Of a DNA stretch of 11,495 nt, positions 1 through 7,047 are shown in pieces. The DNA is from JAVVEZ01 sp032250895 (lineage in GTDB: Bacteria; Pseudomonadota; Gammaproteobacteria; Pseudomonadales; Pseudohongiellaceae), in NCBI GenBank assembly GCA_032250895.1, contig JAVVEZ010000100.1, positions 1-11,495 on the forward strand, in the 5' to 3' direction. The notes under the pieces were generated by a model. It searched no databases. It was not told where the DNA came from and saw only the letters and a program-made list of their open reading frames with translations. Made by a program: the position numbers and the translations under genes. How positions within the stretch are numbered: the stretch's first letter is position 1; each line of letters begins with the position of its first letter.

Positions 1-44
1 TGGACCAGTGTGGGGAAGTCGCAGGCCGATTGGTTTCTACGGCG

Positions 45-62
45 CAGGCTCCTAGGAGCCTG
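45..62. repeat. 18-bp perfect palindrome
   Basis: The sequence CAGGCTCCTAGGAGCCTG is its own reverse complement over all 18 bases. It lies about 50 bp before the first gene and has no T-run after it, so it is not a typical intrinsic terminator. It could be the end of a mobile or interspersed repeat, a protein-binding dyad, or a stem at the 3' end of an upstream transcript. Nothing else could be identified with confidence in positions 1-113. Confidence 0.5.
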
Positions 63-113
63 TCGGCATCGAGGCGAATGTAGTCGACAAACCCTTACCC
101 TACTGGAAATCTG

Positions 114-1067
114 ATGCTGAAAAAAATACTCATTGCTGCTGTGCTGCTGATTCTGGTGGGTCTGGGCGCCTTCTATCTTGTGGCAAATCGCGAGCTGAGC
201 CAAAATGTCGACCGTCTCTTCGCCCAGATTCTGGCCAGTGGCGCGTATCAGGATCTCAGCTACGACTCTGTGACCATTGGTCTCGATGGCACTGTCCGGC
301 TCGAACAGTTGACCGTGGTGGAGCAGGAAGGTCTTGCCTACACCTTTCAGACCGTCGACATCAGCGACTACGATTACCAGCATGACATACCCCGGCATGC
401 CCGCCTGAAAGTCTCCGGACTCAGCTTCCCAAAAGGTTTGCCTGTTCTTGAAGAGAACGAACCCCATGTCCTCACCGATTACCTCCAGTCACTGATGCGC
501 AATGAGGTTCTGCCCCTGGTCATCGACTATCGCTTTGCCTATGAGCCGGAGCAGGAATATCTGATCAGCAACACGGCCAGTTTCGATCTGCAGGACGCCG
601 GCGTTCTCAGCATCAATGCCATGGTCAAACAGATTCCCCTGGAAGAGTTTTTCGCCTACAGCAATGAACAGTTTCCGGAACTGGCACACATGCAGTTGCT
701 GAACACCTTGAGCAGAGCCGAAATCCCTGAGGCCGGGCTTTCCTTTCAGGATGCCGGCGTACTGAACGCAGCCCTGGAAAAGCAGGCCGTCAATGCCGGC
801 ATGAGCCGCGAGGACTTTCAACAGCGGCTGATTTCCCAGATCCAGGGTCTGCCGCTGTTTTTCCCCGCCTCCCTGCAGGGTCTGATGACGAGCACCAGCG
901 CCAAGCTGAGCAGTTTTCTGGAAGGCGGCAAAACCTTCAGCATTGCCATCGAGCCCATGTATGACGGCAATATCCAGCGCCTGCAACCTGAAATCCTCAG
1001 CGCCTTTTATACCGGGGATTACAATCGGATAGCAGCGCTTCTGAACCTGAAGCTTGAAACCCGCTGA
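114..1067 (+). CDS. Membrane-anchored hypothetical protein
   Basis: The 317-residue product is not a family I recognise with certainty. Residues about 4-24 (LKKILIAAVLLILVGLGAFY region) form one strong hydrophobic helix after two lysines, with no clear signal-peptidase site, so it is probably an inner-membrane anchor with the rest in the periplasm. The remainder is soluble and contains stretches of alternating polar and apolar residues (about 46-65 and 92-108). These loosely recall the beta-rich repeats of AsmA-like or DUF945-like periplasmic proteins, but that resemblance is inference only. The ATG at 114 is the natural start because the hydrophobic segment follows at once; its ribosome-binding site is weak. 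The gene ends inside a terminator-like hairpin, so it is probably not co-transcribed strongly with the next gene. Confidence 0.75.
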   Translation: MLKKILIAAVLLILVGLGAFYLVANRELSQNVDRLFAQILASGAYQDLSYDSVTIGLDGTVRLEQLTVVEQEGLAYTFQTVDISDYDYQHDIPRHARLKVSGLSFPKGLPVLEENEPHVLTDYLQSLMRNEVLPLVIDYRFAYEPEQEYLISNTASFDLQDAGVLSINAMVKQIPLEEFFAYSNEQFPELAHMQLLNTLSRAEIPEAGLSFQDAGVLNAALEKQAVNAGMSREDFQQRLISQIQGLPLFFPASLQGLMTSTSAKLSSFLEGGKTFSIAIEPMYDGNIQRLQPEILSAFYTGDYNRIAALLNLKLETR

Positions 1068-1099
1068 AAGAAAAGAGGAACGGCTCCCTTTTTTTTCAG
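1064..1099 (+). terminator. Terminator-like hairpin with T8 run
   Basis: CTGAAA at 1064-1069 pairs with TTTCAG at 1094-1099, and most of the A-rich/T-rich bases inside can also pair. An alternative inner stem is GGA (1077-1079) with TCC (1085-1087). Eight T residues run from 1089 to 1096. It begins at the stop codon of the first gene. The A-run on the left and T-run on the right would let it act in both directions. Its presence argues against starting the next gene at the TTG at 1054, which would make this hairpin coding. Confidence 0.5.
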
Positions 1100-1155
1100 T
1101 CGAACGCCACCATATTTGCTTCCATGCATCCAGGCAGCTTGACTCCGGAAAAACC

Positions 1156-1992
1156 ATGAGTCCTCATCAATCCGCGCCATACCCAGGTCACAGTCTCTCC
1201 GCGTCACAACATTCTGCGGCTGAGCCTGTGCACGCCGACGCCACACCCTCTGAGCAGCACCGGATCTGCGCAGGGGCGCTGGACCCCGGCGCCATCAAAC
1301 TGCTGAACTGGAACATTCAGAAACAACGTCACCCGAACTGGCATAAAGACCTGTCGCGGCTGGCCCATGATGTCGACCTGGCACTGATTCAGGAAGCCAC
1401 CCTGGGGCCGGATATTTTCTCCGTCTTTAGCTCGGCAAAATCCCACACCTTCGCCAGGGGTTATACCCGTGCCAACCGGGTTACCGGCGTCATGACATTG
1501 GCACGGGTGGAGCACCTGAGCCACCGTCAACTGGCCATCCGCGAACCCTGGCTGCGGACGCTGAAGGCCACCAATATCACCACCTATGCCCTGCATGGCA
1601 GTGCGCAGACCCTGCTGGTCATCAACCTCCATGCCCTGAATTTCAGCCTGGGCATCAGCGCCTACCTGCGACAGATGAATCAGATCATGGCGCTGCTGTC
1701 GGAACATCAGGGGCCGGTGATCCTGGGCGGGGATTTCAACACCTGGCACCGTGGGCGGGAAAGAATTGTCAAGGACATGACCGGAATGCTGGAAATGGAA
1801 GCCGTGAATTTCAGCCTCGACCATCGCACTCGCATCCTCGGCAGGCACCTGGATCATGTCTTCATCCGGGGCCTGAAAACCATGGCTGCCGAGACTCACT
1901 GCACACTTTCCTCCGACCACAACCCGATGCTGATAACACTCAGCATATCAAAGGTATCAAAGGTATCAAAGGTATCAAAGGGGTCAGAGTAA
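1156..1992 (+). CDS. Endonuclease/exonuclease/phosphatase family protein
   Basis: The 278-residue product carries the ordered motifs of the EEP fold (DNase I/exonuclease III/sphingomyelinase superfamily), which cleaves phosphodiester or phosphomonoester bonds using a divalent metal. Visible motifs are LLNWNIQ (about 49-55; Asn53), LIQEA (Glu80, the usual metal ligand), NLHA (about 157-160), GGDFNTW (191-197, Asp193 and Asn195), LDHVF (232-236) and the terminal SSDHNP (252-257, Asp254/His255 catalytic pair). All key residues are present, so it should be active; the substrate cannot be told. I chose the ATG at 1156. An in-frame TTG at 1054 would add 34 residues but overlaps the preceding gene and its terminator. 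The first 40 residues are low in structure and show no clear signal peptide. The last residues (about 265-278, SKVSKVSKVSKGSE) are encoded by interspersed repeat DNA, so the native C-terminus has been replaced or extended. Confidence 0.85.
   Translation: MSPHQSAPYPGHSLSASQHSAAEPVHADATPSEQHRICAGALDPGAIKLLNWNIQKQRHPNWHKDLSRLAHDVDLALIQEATLGPDIFSVFSSAKSHTFARGYTRANRVTGVMTLARVEHLSHRQLAIREPWLRTLKATNITTYALHGSAQTLLVINLHALNFSLGISAYLRQMNQIMALLSEHQGPVILGGDFNTWHRGRERIVKDMTGMLEMEAVNFSLDHRTRILGRHLDHVFIRGLKTMAAETHCTLSSDHNPMLITLSISKVSKVSKVSKGSE
1946..1981 (+). repeat. Four tandem copies of TATCAAAGG
   Basis: Four exact head-to-tail copies of the 9-mer TATCAAAGG occupy 1946-1954, 1955-1963, 1964-1972 and 1973-1981. 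The unit is the left end of the larger repeat that follows. The unit is a multiple of three, so copy-number change would keep the EEP reading frame and only alter the number of Ser-Lys-Val steps at its C-terminus. Confidence 0.9.
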
Positions 1993-2055
1993 CTTGATCA
2001 GCCCATTGATTTGGTATCAAAGGGGTCAGAGTAACTTGATCAGCTCCATTGATTT
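1971..2055 (+). repeat. 42/43-bp direct repeat, two copies
   Basis: Copy one is 1971-2012 and copy two is 2013-2055, directly adjacent. They are identical except that copy two has one extra T (GCCCATT versus GCTCCATT). Both begin GGTATCAAAGGGGTCAGAG and end CATTGATTT. Copy one supplies the EEP stop codon (TAA at 1990-1992). The GGGGTCAGAGTAA core is a type I associate with short interspersed repeats near IS200-like/REP-associated tyrosine transposases in Gammaproteobacteria. That family link is from memory, not from a search. Confidence 0.85.
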
Positions 2056-2102
2056 GGGCCAAACCGGGTCATCCGATCAAGTTACTCTGACCCCTTTGAT
2101 AC
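2014..2102. repeat. 28-bp perfect inverted repeat (REP/MITE-like)
   Basis: Positions 2014-2041 and 2075-2102 are perfect reverse complements over 28 bp, separated by 33 bp. The first arm is the same sequence as 1972-1999. The spacer holds its own small palindrome, TTTGGGCCAAA at 2053-2063. In RNA or single-stranded DNA this would form a long hairpin. No transposase gene is in the window, so this is at most a non-autonomous element. It may also act as a bidirectional terminator between the EEP gene and the downstream operon. Confidence 0.85.
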
Positions 2103-2260
2103 TACCGCTTTCGCGCTGAATCAGTGCAAAACGCACCAGTTTGGAAAAGGGTCAATATTGAAAATATGGTAAAAAAATGTTCTTTTGCAGTGCAAAAATT
2201 TGCTGTTTATGCCACTCCATGATGCAATTTTCAAGGATCATCCAGCAGATATTTTTATGA

Positions 2261-2339
2261 TGGAAATTTTTTCCAGGATAAAAAAATTATTGAAATAATG
2301 TACAAGACTCATCATTGCTTTGTAAATTTCCCTGAAATT
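2261..2339. promoter_or_regulatory. Two 6-3-6 dyads, possible activator sites
   Basis: TGGAAATTTTTTCCA (2261-2275) and AATTTCCCTGAAATT (2325-2339) are each perfect 6-bp inverted repeats with a 3-bp spacer. Their centres are 64 bp apart, about six helical turns. Measured from the start site expected for the sigma-54 candidate (near 2451), they lie near -183 and -119, the usual range for enhancer-binding proteins. The two sequences are not copies of one another and the region is AT-rich, so chance is a real possibility. Confidence 0.25.
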
Positions 2340-2424
2340 ATTAAAAACCTTATTAATTAATAGAAATCCCCTTACTCCGGCCTGTTGACGATTAAACGCT
2401 CATCAGATGTCCTTGTTTTTTGGC

Positions 2425-2440
2425 TGGCACGTTAAATGCA
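2425..2440 (+). promoter_or_regulatory. Sigma-54 (RpoN) promoter candidate
   Basis: TGGCACGTTAAATGCA matches the sigma-54 consensus TGGCAC-N5-TTGCA at every specified base but one (A for the first T of the -12 element). The invariant GG (2426-2427) and GC (2438-2439) are separated by exactly 10 bp, as required. Transcription would start near 2451, giving a leader of about 74 nt before the receptor start codon at 2525. Sigma-54 promoters need an ATP-dependent activator bound upstream; no such regulator gene is in the window. Confidence 0.6.
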
Positions 2441-2524
2441 ATATTTATCCTCGTAAAACTTTTTCGTTATCGACAACGCCCTAATCCGGTGCATCAATCT
2501 GAAAGTTATACTGGGAGATAAAAA

Positions 2525-5314
2525 ATGCGCGTTCCATACACATTCAAACTAAAGTCCGTTTCCACGCTGGCGACGAGTATTGCCAGCGCATTGCTTCTAT
2601 CGGGAGGAGCGAGTGCGCAGGACATCACGCCGGAAATTCAGTCCATTGAAGTGACAGGATCAAGAATTTCACGAGACGGCTATGATATGCCTACACCTGT
2701 TTCCGTTTTAAATGACGATGACATTGATGCTGAAGCGCCCGGCAGCGTCGCGGAATTTGCCATGACATTGCCATCCATCCAGGGCAGCTCAACAGCCAGC
2801 ACCAACTCGGGTGCTCTAAGCAATGGTCAGTCCGGGATTTCAGCACTTAACCTGCGTGGTCTGGGTACAGGCCGCACTCTGGTGCTGTTTGATGGCCAAA
2901 GGTCCGTAGCGTCATCTTCTGCAGGTCAGGTGGACACCAACACCTTTCCGCAATCCCTGGTTTCCAGGATTGAAGTGGTTTCTGGTGGCGCATCTTCAGC
3001 TTATGGTTCTGATGCCATAGCCGGTGTGGTCAACTTCATTCTTGACAAGGATTATACCGGTGTGAAAACGGCTATAGAGTACGGCGAAGTCTCGGGTTAT
3101 GGTGCCGCCAGTCAGCGCATTGAACTGACAGCCGGCAGCGATTTTGCCAATGGCCAGGGTCATTTCCTGTTCAGCACCGAATATTATGACCAGGAAGGCA
3201 TCCGCGACAGGGATGTCGACTGGCAGCTCGATGGTTTTATGGGTATCGTCAATCCGGATAAAAGCGAAGGCGCACCGTTTTACCACGTTGGCGAAAATAT
3301 CGGGATTAGTGCTTATACGCCGGGCGGCCTGATTGTTGATGGGCCGTTGAGAGGAACCTTTTTCGGTGACGGTGGAGAAGTTGGCCAACTGGAATTTGGT
3401 ACGGTTTCAAACCAGTGGATGATAGGCGGTGACTGGCGCCTCGCACAGTCATCCATACTGGGTACCAATTCCCTGCAGGCTGACTCTACACGTAAAAGTG
3501 TTTTCGGTCGTGCCAGCTGGGAGCTTTCGCCAACGATAGAAGTTTTTGCCCAGGGTTCCTATGCCAGCTACGAAGGCGACAGTGACTATATCCGTCCGAC
3601 CGATCGTAACCGCACCATCCAGATTGATAATGCTTTCCTGCCTCAGTCCATTCGGGATCAGATGATTGCCGAAGGTATCACCAGTTTCAAATTGAGCAGT
3701 GCTCGTGCCGACATACCGTTGGCTGGCGCAAACAATTTCCGTGAAACCACGCGATTTGTAATTGGTGGCGAAGGCATGTTTGAGATGGCCGGCCTTGGCA
3801 TCGACTGGGATACCTATTACCAGAAAGGCAAAACCGACACGGATGAACACCAGAACCCCACGTGGTCTTTCGCTGCCCTGGACGAAGCTTCAGATGCCAT
3901 ATTTGATTCATCAGGAAATATTGTGTGCCGTTCCGGCAATCCTGCCTGTGTCCCGTTAAATTCATTTGGCGTGGGAGTGGCCAGTGCCGAGGCGCTGGAG
4001 TTTGTGCTGGGCCGTCCCCGTCGTGAACAGACATTTGATCAGGATGTCTTCGCACTCAATTTCAACACTTCCGATCTTGAAGGTTGGGCTGGCCCGATAG
4101 GACTGGCTGCCGGTGTGGAATGGCGCAAGGACAAAATCGACGGCTTTGTCGATCCGAAATTCTCCAGTGGCTGGAAATACGGTAATTACAAGGTTACTAC
4201 CGGCAAACAGACTGTTAAAGAAATCTATGTTGAATCGGTTGTACCGTTAATGACTGGCCTGGAATTCAACGGTGCAGCCCGTTATACGGACTACAGCAAT
4301 TCAGGCGGCGTGACAACCTGGAAGGCGGGCCTGACCTATCAGCCCATTTATGACCTTACCTTCCGCATAACACAGTCTCGTGATATCCGGGCACCAAACC
4401 TGAGTGAACTGTTTGACTCAGGTACTGCCCGCAGCAATTCCGTCGCCATTAATGGTGCTTCCACACCGTTCATTCAGAACCTGCAGGGAAACCCGACAGT
4501 AGGACCTGAAAAAGCCGATGCTTTTGGTTTTGGTGTGGTGCTGCAGCCTGAGTTCCTGCCAGGCTTTGCAACCTCAATAGACTATTACGATATCAAGGTG
4601 AAGGGTGTTATTGATTTCCTGACTGCGCAGGACGTGGCAGATGCCTGTCTGTTGTTCAATGAAGACAGATTCTGTCCCCGCTTGCGTTTTGACGACAGCG
4701 GCACCTTGCAGTTTATCGACCTGAAATTTGAAAACCTGAATTCCCTGTTATCAGAAGGCATAGATATCGAAGCCAGTTATTCATTCGATTTCGCTGATAT
4801 ATTCGGCAGTGTTCCCGGCGAAATGAGCCTGCGCTTTATGACGACTCATTATATGAAGAACGCTACCGATGACGGCGTAACTATTGAAGACCACGCTGGA
4901 GAAAATTCAGGCACCACTCCCAACTGGGTCTACCGGGCAACCGTGCGATACACTCTGGACGACTGGACAGTCAACCTGACTGGCCGTGGCCACAGTGATG
5001 GTGTCATTGACAACGACTTCATCGAATGTGTTTCCAGCTGTCCTGTGTCCACGGCTGCCAACCGCACCATCAACGACAACTCGGTCAATGGCAAATGGTT
5101 CTTTGATACCTATCTGTCCAAAACCTTGATGTTTGGTGACGGTGAAGGTGAGTTGTTCCTGTCAGTGAAAAACGTGTTTGACTCGGATCCGGTCGTAATG
5201 GCCTTCCCGGAGTTGCAGGGTACTGAAAATCGCGCCGGCTTCCTGCCGGCTAACCGAAACCTGAATGACGTCATAGGCCGGAACTTTCGCCTGGGTATGC
5301 GTTACGAATTTTAG
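2525..5314 (+). CDS. TonB-dependent outer-membrane receptor
   Basis: The 929-residue product is a full-length TonB-dependent transporter that would pull a substrate across the outer membrane using TonB/ExbBD energy. Residues 1-31 are a signal peptide with an ASA cleavage site before Gln32. A TonB-box-like IEVTGSRI follows at about 41-48. The plug domain spans about 50-175, with PTPVSVL, a LNLRGLG motif, TLVLFDGQR, and RIEVVSGGASSAYGSDAIAG from residue 148. The rest is the beta-barrel, ending in the typical aromatic-terminated strand GRNFRLGMRYEF. Cysteine pairs in predicted loops (CRSGNPAC, ACLLFNEDRFC, ECVSSC) probably form disulfides. A good ribosome-binding site (GGGAGA, 2513-2518) sets the start. 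There is no siderophore-specific signature that I can see. Its neighbours, a secreted amidohydrolase and glycine catabolism genes, suggest a peptide or N-acyl amino acid substrate (inference). Confidence 0.95.
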   Translation: MRVPYTFKLKSVSTLATSIASALLLSGGASAQDITPEIQSIEVTGSRISRDGYDMPTPVSVLNDDDIDAEAPGSVAEFAMTLPSIQGSSTASTNSGALSNGQSGISALNLRGLGTGRTLVLFDGQRSVASSSAGQVDTNTFPQSLVSRIEVVSGGASSAYGSDAIAGVVNFILDKDYTGVKTAIEYGEVSGYGAASQRIELTAGSDFANGQGHFLFSTEYYDQEGIRDRDVDWQLDGFMGIVNPDKSEGAPFYHVGENIGISAYTPGGLIVDGPLRGTFFGDGGEVGQLEFGTVSNQWMIGGDWRLAQSSILGTNSLQADSTRKSVFGRASWELSPTIEVFAQGSYASYEGDSDYIRPTDRNRTIQIDNAFLPQSIRDQMIAEGITSFKLSSARADIPLAGANNFRETTRFVIGGEGMFEMAGLGIDWDTYYQKGKTDTDEHQNPTWSFAALDEASDAIFDSSGNIVCRSGNPACVPLNSFGVGVASAEALEFVLGRPRREQTFDQDVFALNFNTSDLEGWAGPIGLAAGVEWRKDKIDGFVDPKFSSGWKYGNYKVTTGKQTVKEIYVESVVPLMTGLEFNGAARYTDYSNSGGVTTWKAGLTYQPIYDLTFRITQSRDIRAPNLSELFDSGTARSNSVAINGASTPFIQNLQGNPTVGPEKADAFGFGVVLQPEFLPGFATSIDYYDIKVKGVIDFLTAQDVADACLLFNEDRFCPRLRFDDSGTLQFIDLKFENLNSLLSEGIDIEASYSFDFADIFGSVPGEMSLRFMTTHYMKNATDDGVTIEDHAGENSGTTPNWVYRATVRYTLDDWTVNLTGRGHSDGVIDNDFIECVSSCPVSTAANRTINDNSVNGKWFFDTYLSKTLMFGDGEGELFLSVKNVFDSDPVVMAFPELQGTENRAGFLPANRNLNDVIGRNFRLGMRYEF

Positions 5315-5346
5315 GTCGATCGACAGTATTTATCAGAACCATGGAG

Positions 5347-5382
5347 CCGGCAATCAGACAGTACATGTTGATTGCCGGTTTT
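5347..5382 (+). terminator. Intercistronic stem-loop with short T-run
   Basis: CCGGCAATCA (5347-5356) and TGATTGCCGG (5369-5378) form a perfect 10-bp stem with a 12-nt loop, followed by TTTT. It lies between the receptor stop codon and the ribosome-binding site of the hydrolase. With only four T residues it is probably a partial terminator or an mRNA-stabilising 3' structure, letting the receptor be expressed more than the downstream enzymes. It overlaps a longer in-frame reading of the hydrolase from an ATG at 5341, which helps to reject that start. Confidence 0.6.
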
Positions 5383-5412
5383 ATCAAGCGGGTAAAGTAT
5401 AAGGAGACTCTG

Positions 5413-7014
5413 ATGTTGAAGCAGATGCTGGTTACTGGAATCCAGGGCGCCGTTGTCATGATCGCTGCGCTATGTGTTGAAGTTGATGCTGCAGAATTAA
5501 ACAACGATCAAATCACCAACCTGAAAAACGAGATCGTTGATGTAGTCGAAGGGCGGGCCAAGATGGCACAGGTGATGAACGACAGTATATTCAGTTTCGG
5601 CGAACTGGGTTTCCAGGAATCCGAAACAGCGGCTTACCTGGTGAATCTGTTGGAAGAAAACGGTTTTACCGTGACAACCGGCATCGCCGACATCCCCACT
5701 GCCTTCATGGCAACCTGGGGTGAAGGAGAACCGGTGATCGCCCTCGGTTCGGATTTCGACGGTATTCCCAAAGCCTCGCAAAAACCGGGGGTTGCCTACC
5801 ATGACCCGATTATCGAAGGCGCGCCCGGGCATGGCGAGGGTCATAATTCCGGAAACGTGGTCAATATCCTCGCTGCCCTGACGGTCAAGGAAATCATGGA
5901 ACGGGAAGGCATTCCGGGCACCATCAAGATCTGGCCAGGTGTCGCCGAAGAACAGCTCGGCACCAAGGCCTATTACGTCAGGGAGGGTTATTTCGATGAT
6001 GTCGATGCCGTACTGTTCTCCCATGTGTCCAACTCCCTGGGCACGCGTTGGGGAGGCGGTCGCGGTAATGGACTGGTATCCATCCGCTATGAGTTTTCCG
6101 GTGAAAGCGCTCACAGTGCCGGTGCTCCCTGGCGTGGGCGCAGTGCCAGTGACGCAGTTGAACTGATGAATATCGGTATGCAATACCGCCGTGAACATCT
6201 GCGTCTGTCACAACGCATCCATTCCGTGATCGTCGACGGTGGTGATCAGCCCAATGTGGTGCCGTCCAAGGCCGGTATCTGGTATTTCCTGCGGGAAACC
6301 GATTACGAGCATATCAAGGACTTGTGGGACATGGCCGACAAAATGGCTGAAGGCGCTGCGTTGATGACCAATACACAGTTGAGTTCCACCGTATTGGGAT
6401 CGGCTTGGCCCGGACATTTCAACAAGGCCATTGCCGAAAGGTCCTACCATTACGCCAAACAAGTGGGTATGCCAGATTGGTCGAAAGACGATATCGCCCT
6501 GGCCAAGGCTGTACAGGCCGAACTGGGTGTGGAACAGGAGGGCTTGAATCTCGACGTTCCCGACATGGGTGATCCGCCGGATCCTTCGGAGAATACCGGC
6601 GGTGGTTCCGATGATATCGGTGATATTTCCTGGCAGGTGCCCACCATCGTACTGGGATACCCGTCGAATATTCCCAACCTGCCCGGCCACAACTGGTCGA
6701 ATGCCATTTCCATGGCCACTCCGATTGCCCACAAGGGCATCATCGCGGGCGCCAAGGTACAGGCATTGACACTGTTTGACCTGATTACGGACAAACAGCT
6801 GATGGCCGACGCCCGGGATTATTTTGACAATGTCCAGACCAGGGATATGACGTATGTCCCACTGATCCGTCCGCAAGACGTACCGGCTATCACTCTCAAC
6901 AGGGAAATCATGGACACCTGGCGGCCAGCCATGAAAACGTTTTACTACGATCCGGAAAAGTATGACACCTACCTGGATCAGCTGGGCATCAAATACCCGA
7001 CACTGAAAAAATAG
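5413..7014 (+). CDS. Secreted M20 amidohydrolase, AbgB-like
   Basis: The 533-residue product belongs to the M20 metallopeptidase/amidohydrolase group and most resembles AbgB, the p-aminobenzoyl-glutamate hydrolase subunit, along its length. It should hydrolyse an amide or peptide bond. Visible features are SDFDG (Asp114/Asp116), GHGEGHN (140-145), the catalytic AEE (Glu179/Glu180), the dimer-domain GESAHSAG (His234), EGAALMT, and GHNW...IAHKG (His426, His440). AbgB has Cys where Glu142 stands here (HGCGHN), so one likely metal ligand differs. Unlike cytoplasmic AbgB, it has an N-terminal signal peptide, residues about 1-26, with a VDA cleavage site; the Cys at 21 does not sit in a good lipobox. 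The start at 5413 is set by AAGGAG at 5401-5406; an in-frame ATG at 5341 would put 24 residues ahead of the signal peptide. It lies 33 bp before gcvT and is presumably co-transcribed. The substrate is unknown; a glycine conjugate or dipeptide would fit the neighbours. Confidence 0.85.
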   Translation: MLKQMLVTGIQGAVVMIAALCVEVDAAELNNDQITNLKNEIVDVVEGRAKMAQVMNDSIFSFGELGFQESETAAYLVNLLEENGFTVTTGIADIPTAFMATWGEGEPVIALGSDFDGIPKASQKPGVAYHDPIIEGAPGHGEGHNSGNVVNILAALTVKEIMEREGIPGTIKIWPGVAEEQLGTKAYYVREGYFDDVDAVLFSHVSNSLGTRWGGGRGNGLVSIRYEFSGESAHSAGAPWRGRSASDAVELMNIGMQYRREHLRLSQRIHSVIVDGGDQPNVVPSKAGIWYFLRETDYEHIKDLWDMADKMAEGAALMTNTQLSSTVLGSAWPGHFNKAIAERSYHYAKQVGMPDWSKDDIALAKAVQAELGVEQEGLNLDVPDMGDPPDPSENTGGGSDDIGDISWQVPTIVLGYPSNIPNLPGHNWSNAISMATPIAHKGIIAGAKVQALTLFDLITDKQLMADARDYFDNVQTRDMTYVPLIRPQDVPAITLNREIMDTWRPAMKTFYYDPEKYDTYLDQLGIKYPTLKK

Positions 7015-7047
7015 GCCGCCCGCGCCTCTTCTCCAAGGTAATGAACA

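Larger units (their letters stand above)
2104..2524 (+). other. AT-rich gene-free regulatory region
   Basis: About 420 bases with no credible coding region on either strand. It is distinctly more AT-rich than the flanking genes, especially 2150-2370. It contains the sigma-54 promoter candidate and the dyads listed separately. A TTGACG at 2385-2390 looks like a sigma-70 -35 box, but I see no good -10 box at the right spacing. No riboswitch-like fold was recognised. Confidence 0.7.

Noticed and set aside
1..94. Minus-strand open frame reading VDYIRLDADRLLGAC and onward to the left edge
   Set aside because: It looks protein-like, but there is an in-frame stop at 95-97 and no ATG, GTG or TTG start after it. 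It could only be a remnant.
1..114. Frame open from the left edge to TGA at 112-114, overlapping the ATG at 114 (TGATG)
   Set aside because: The overlap looks like coupled genes, but the 37-residue peptide is arginine-rich, shows no family feature, and the frame crosses the 18-bp palindrome. Not enough to call the end of an upstream gene.
1054..1155. Upstream TTG start for the EEP gene adding 34 residues
   Set aside because: It overlaps the previous gene, lacks a ribosome-binding site and would translate the T8 terminator-like hairpin. The EEP motifs all lie after the ATG at 1156.
2385..2413. Sigma-70 promoter using TTGACG at 2385-2390
   Set aside because: No acceptable -10 hexamer occurs 16-18 bp downstream, while the sigma-54 element nearby is a far better match.
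7015..7047. Glycine riboswitch before gcvT (also considered before the symporter at 11268-11345)
   Set aside because: The gaps are 33 and 78 bases and show no glycine-aptamer core; there is no room for even one full aptamer before gcvT.
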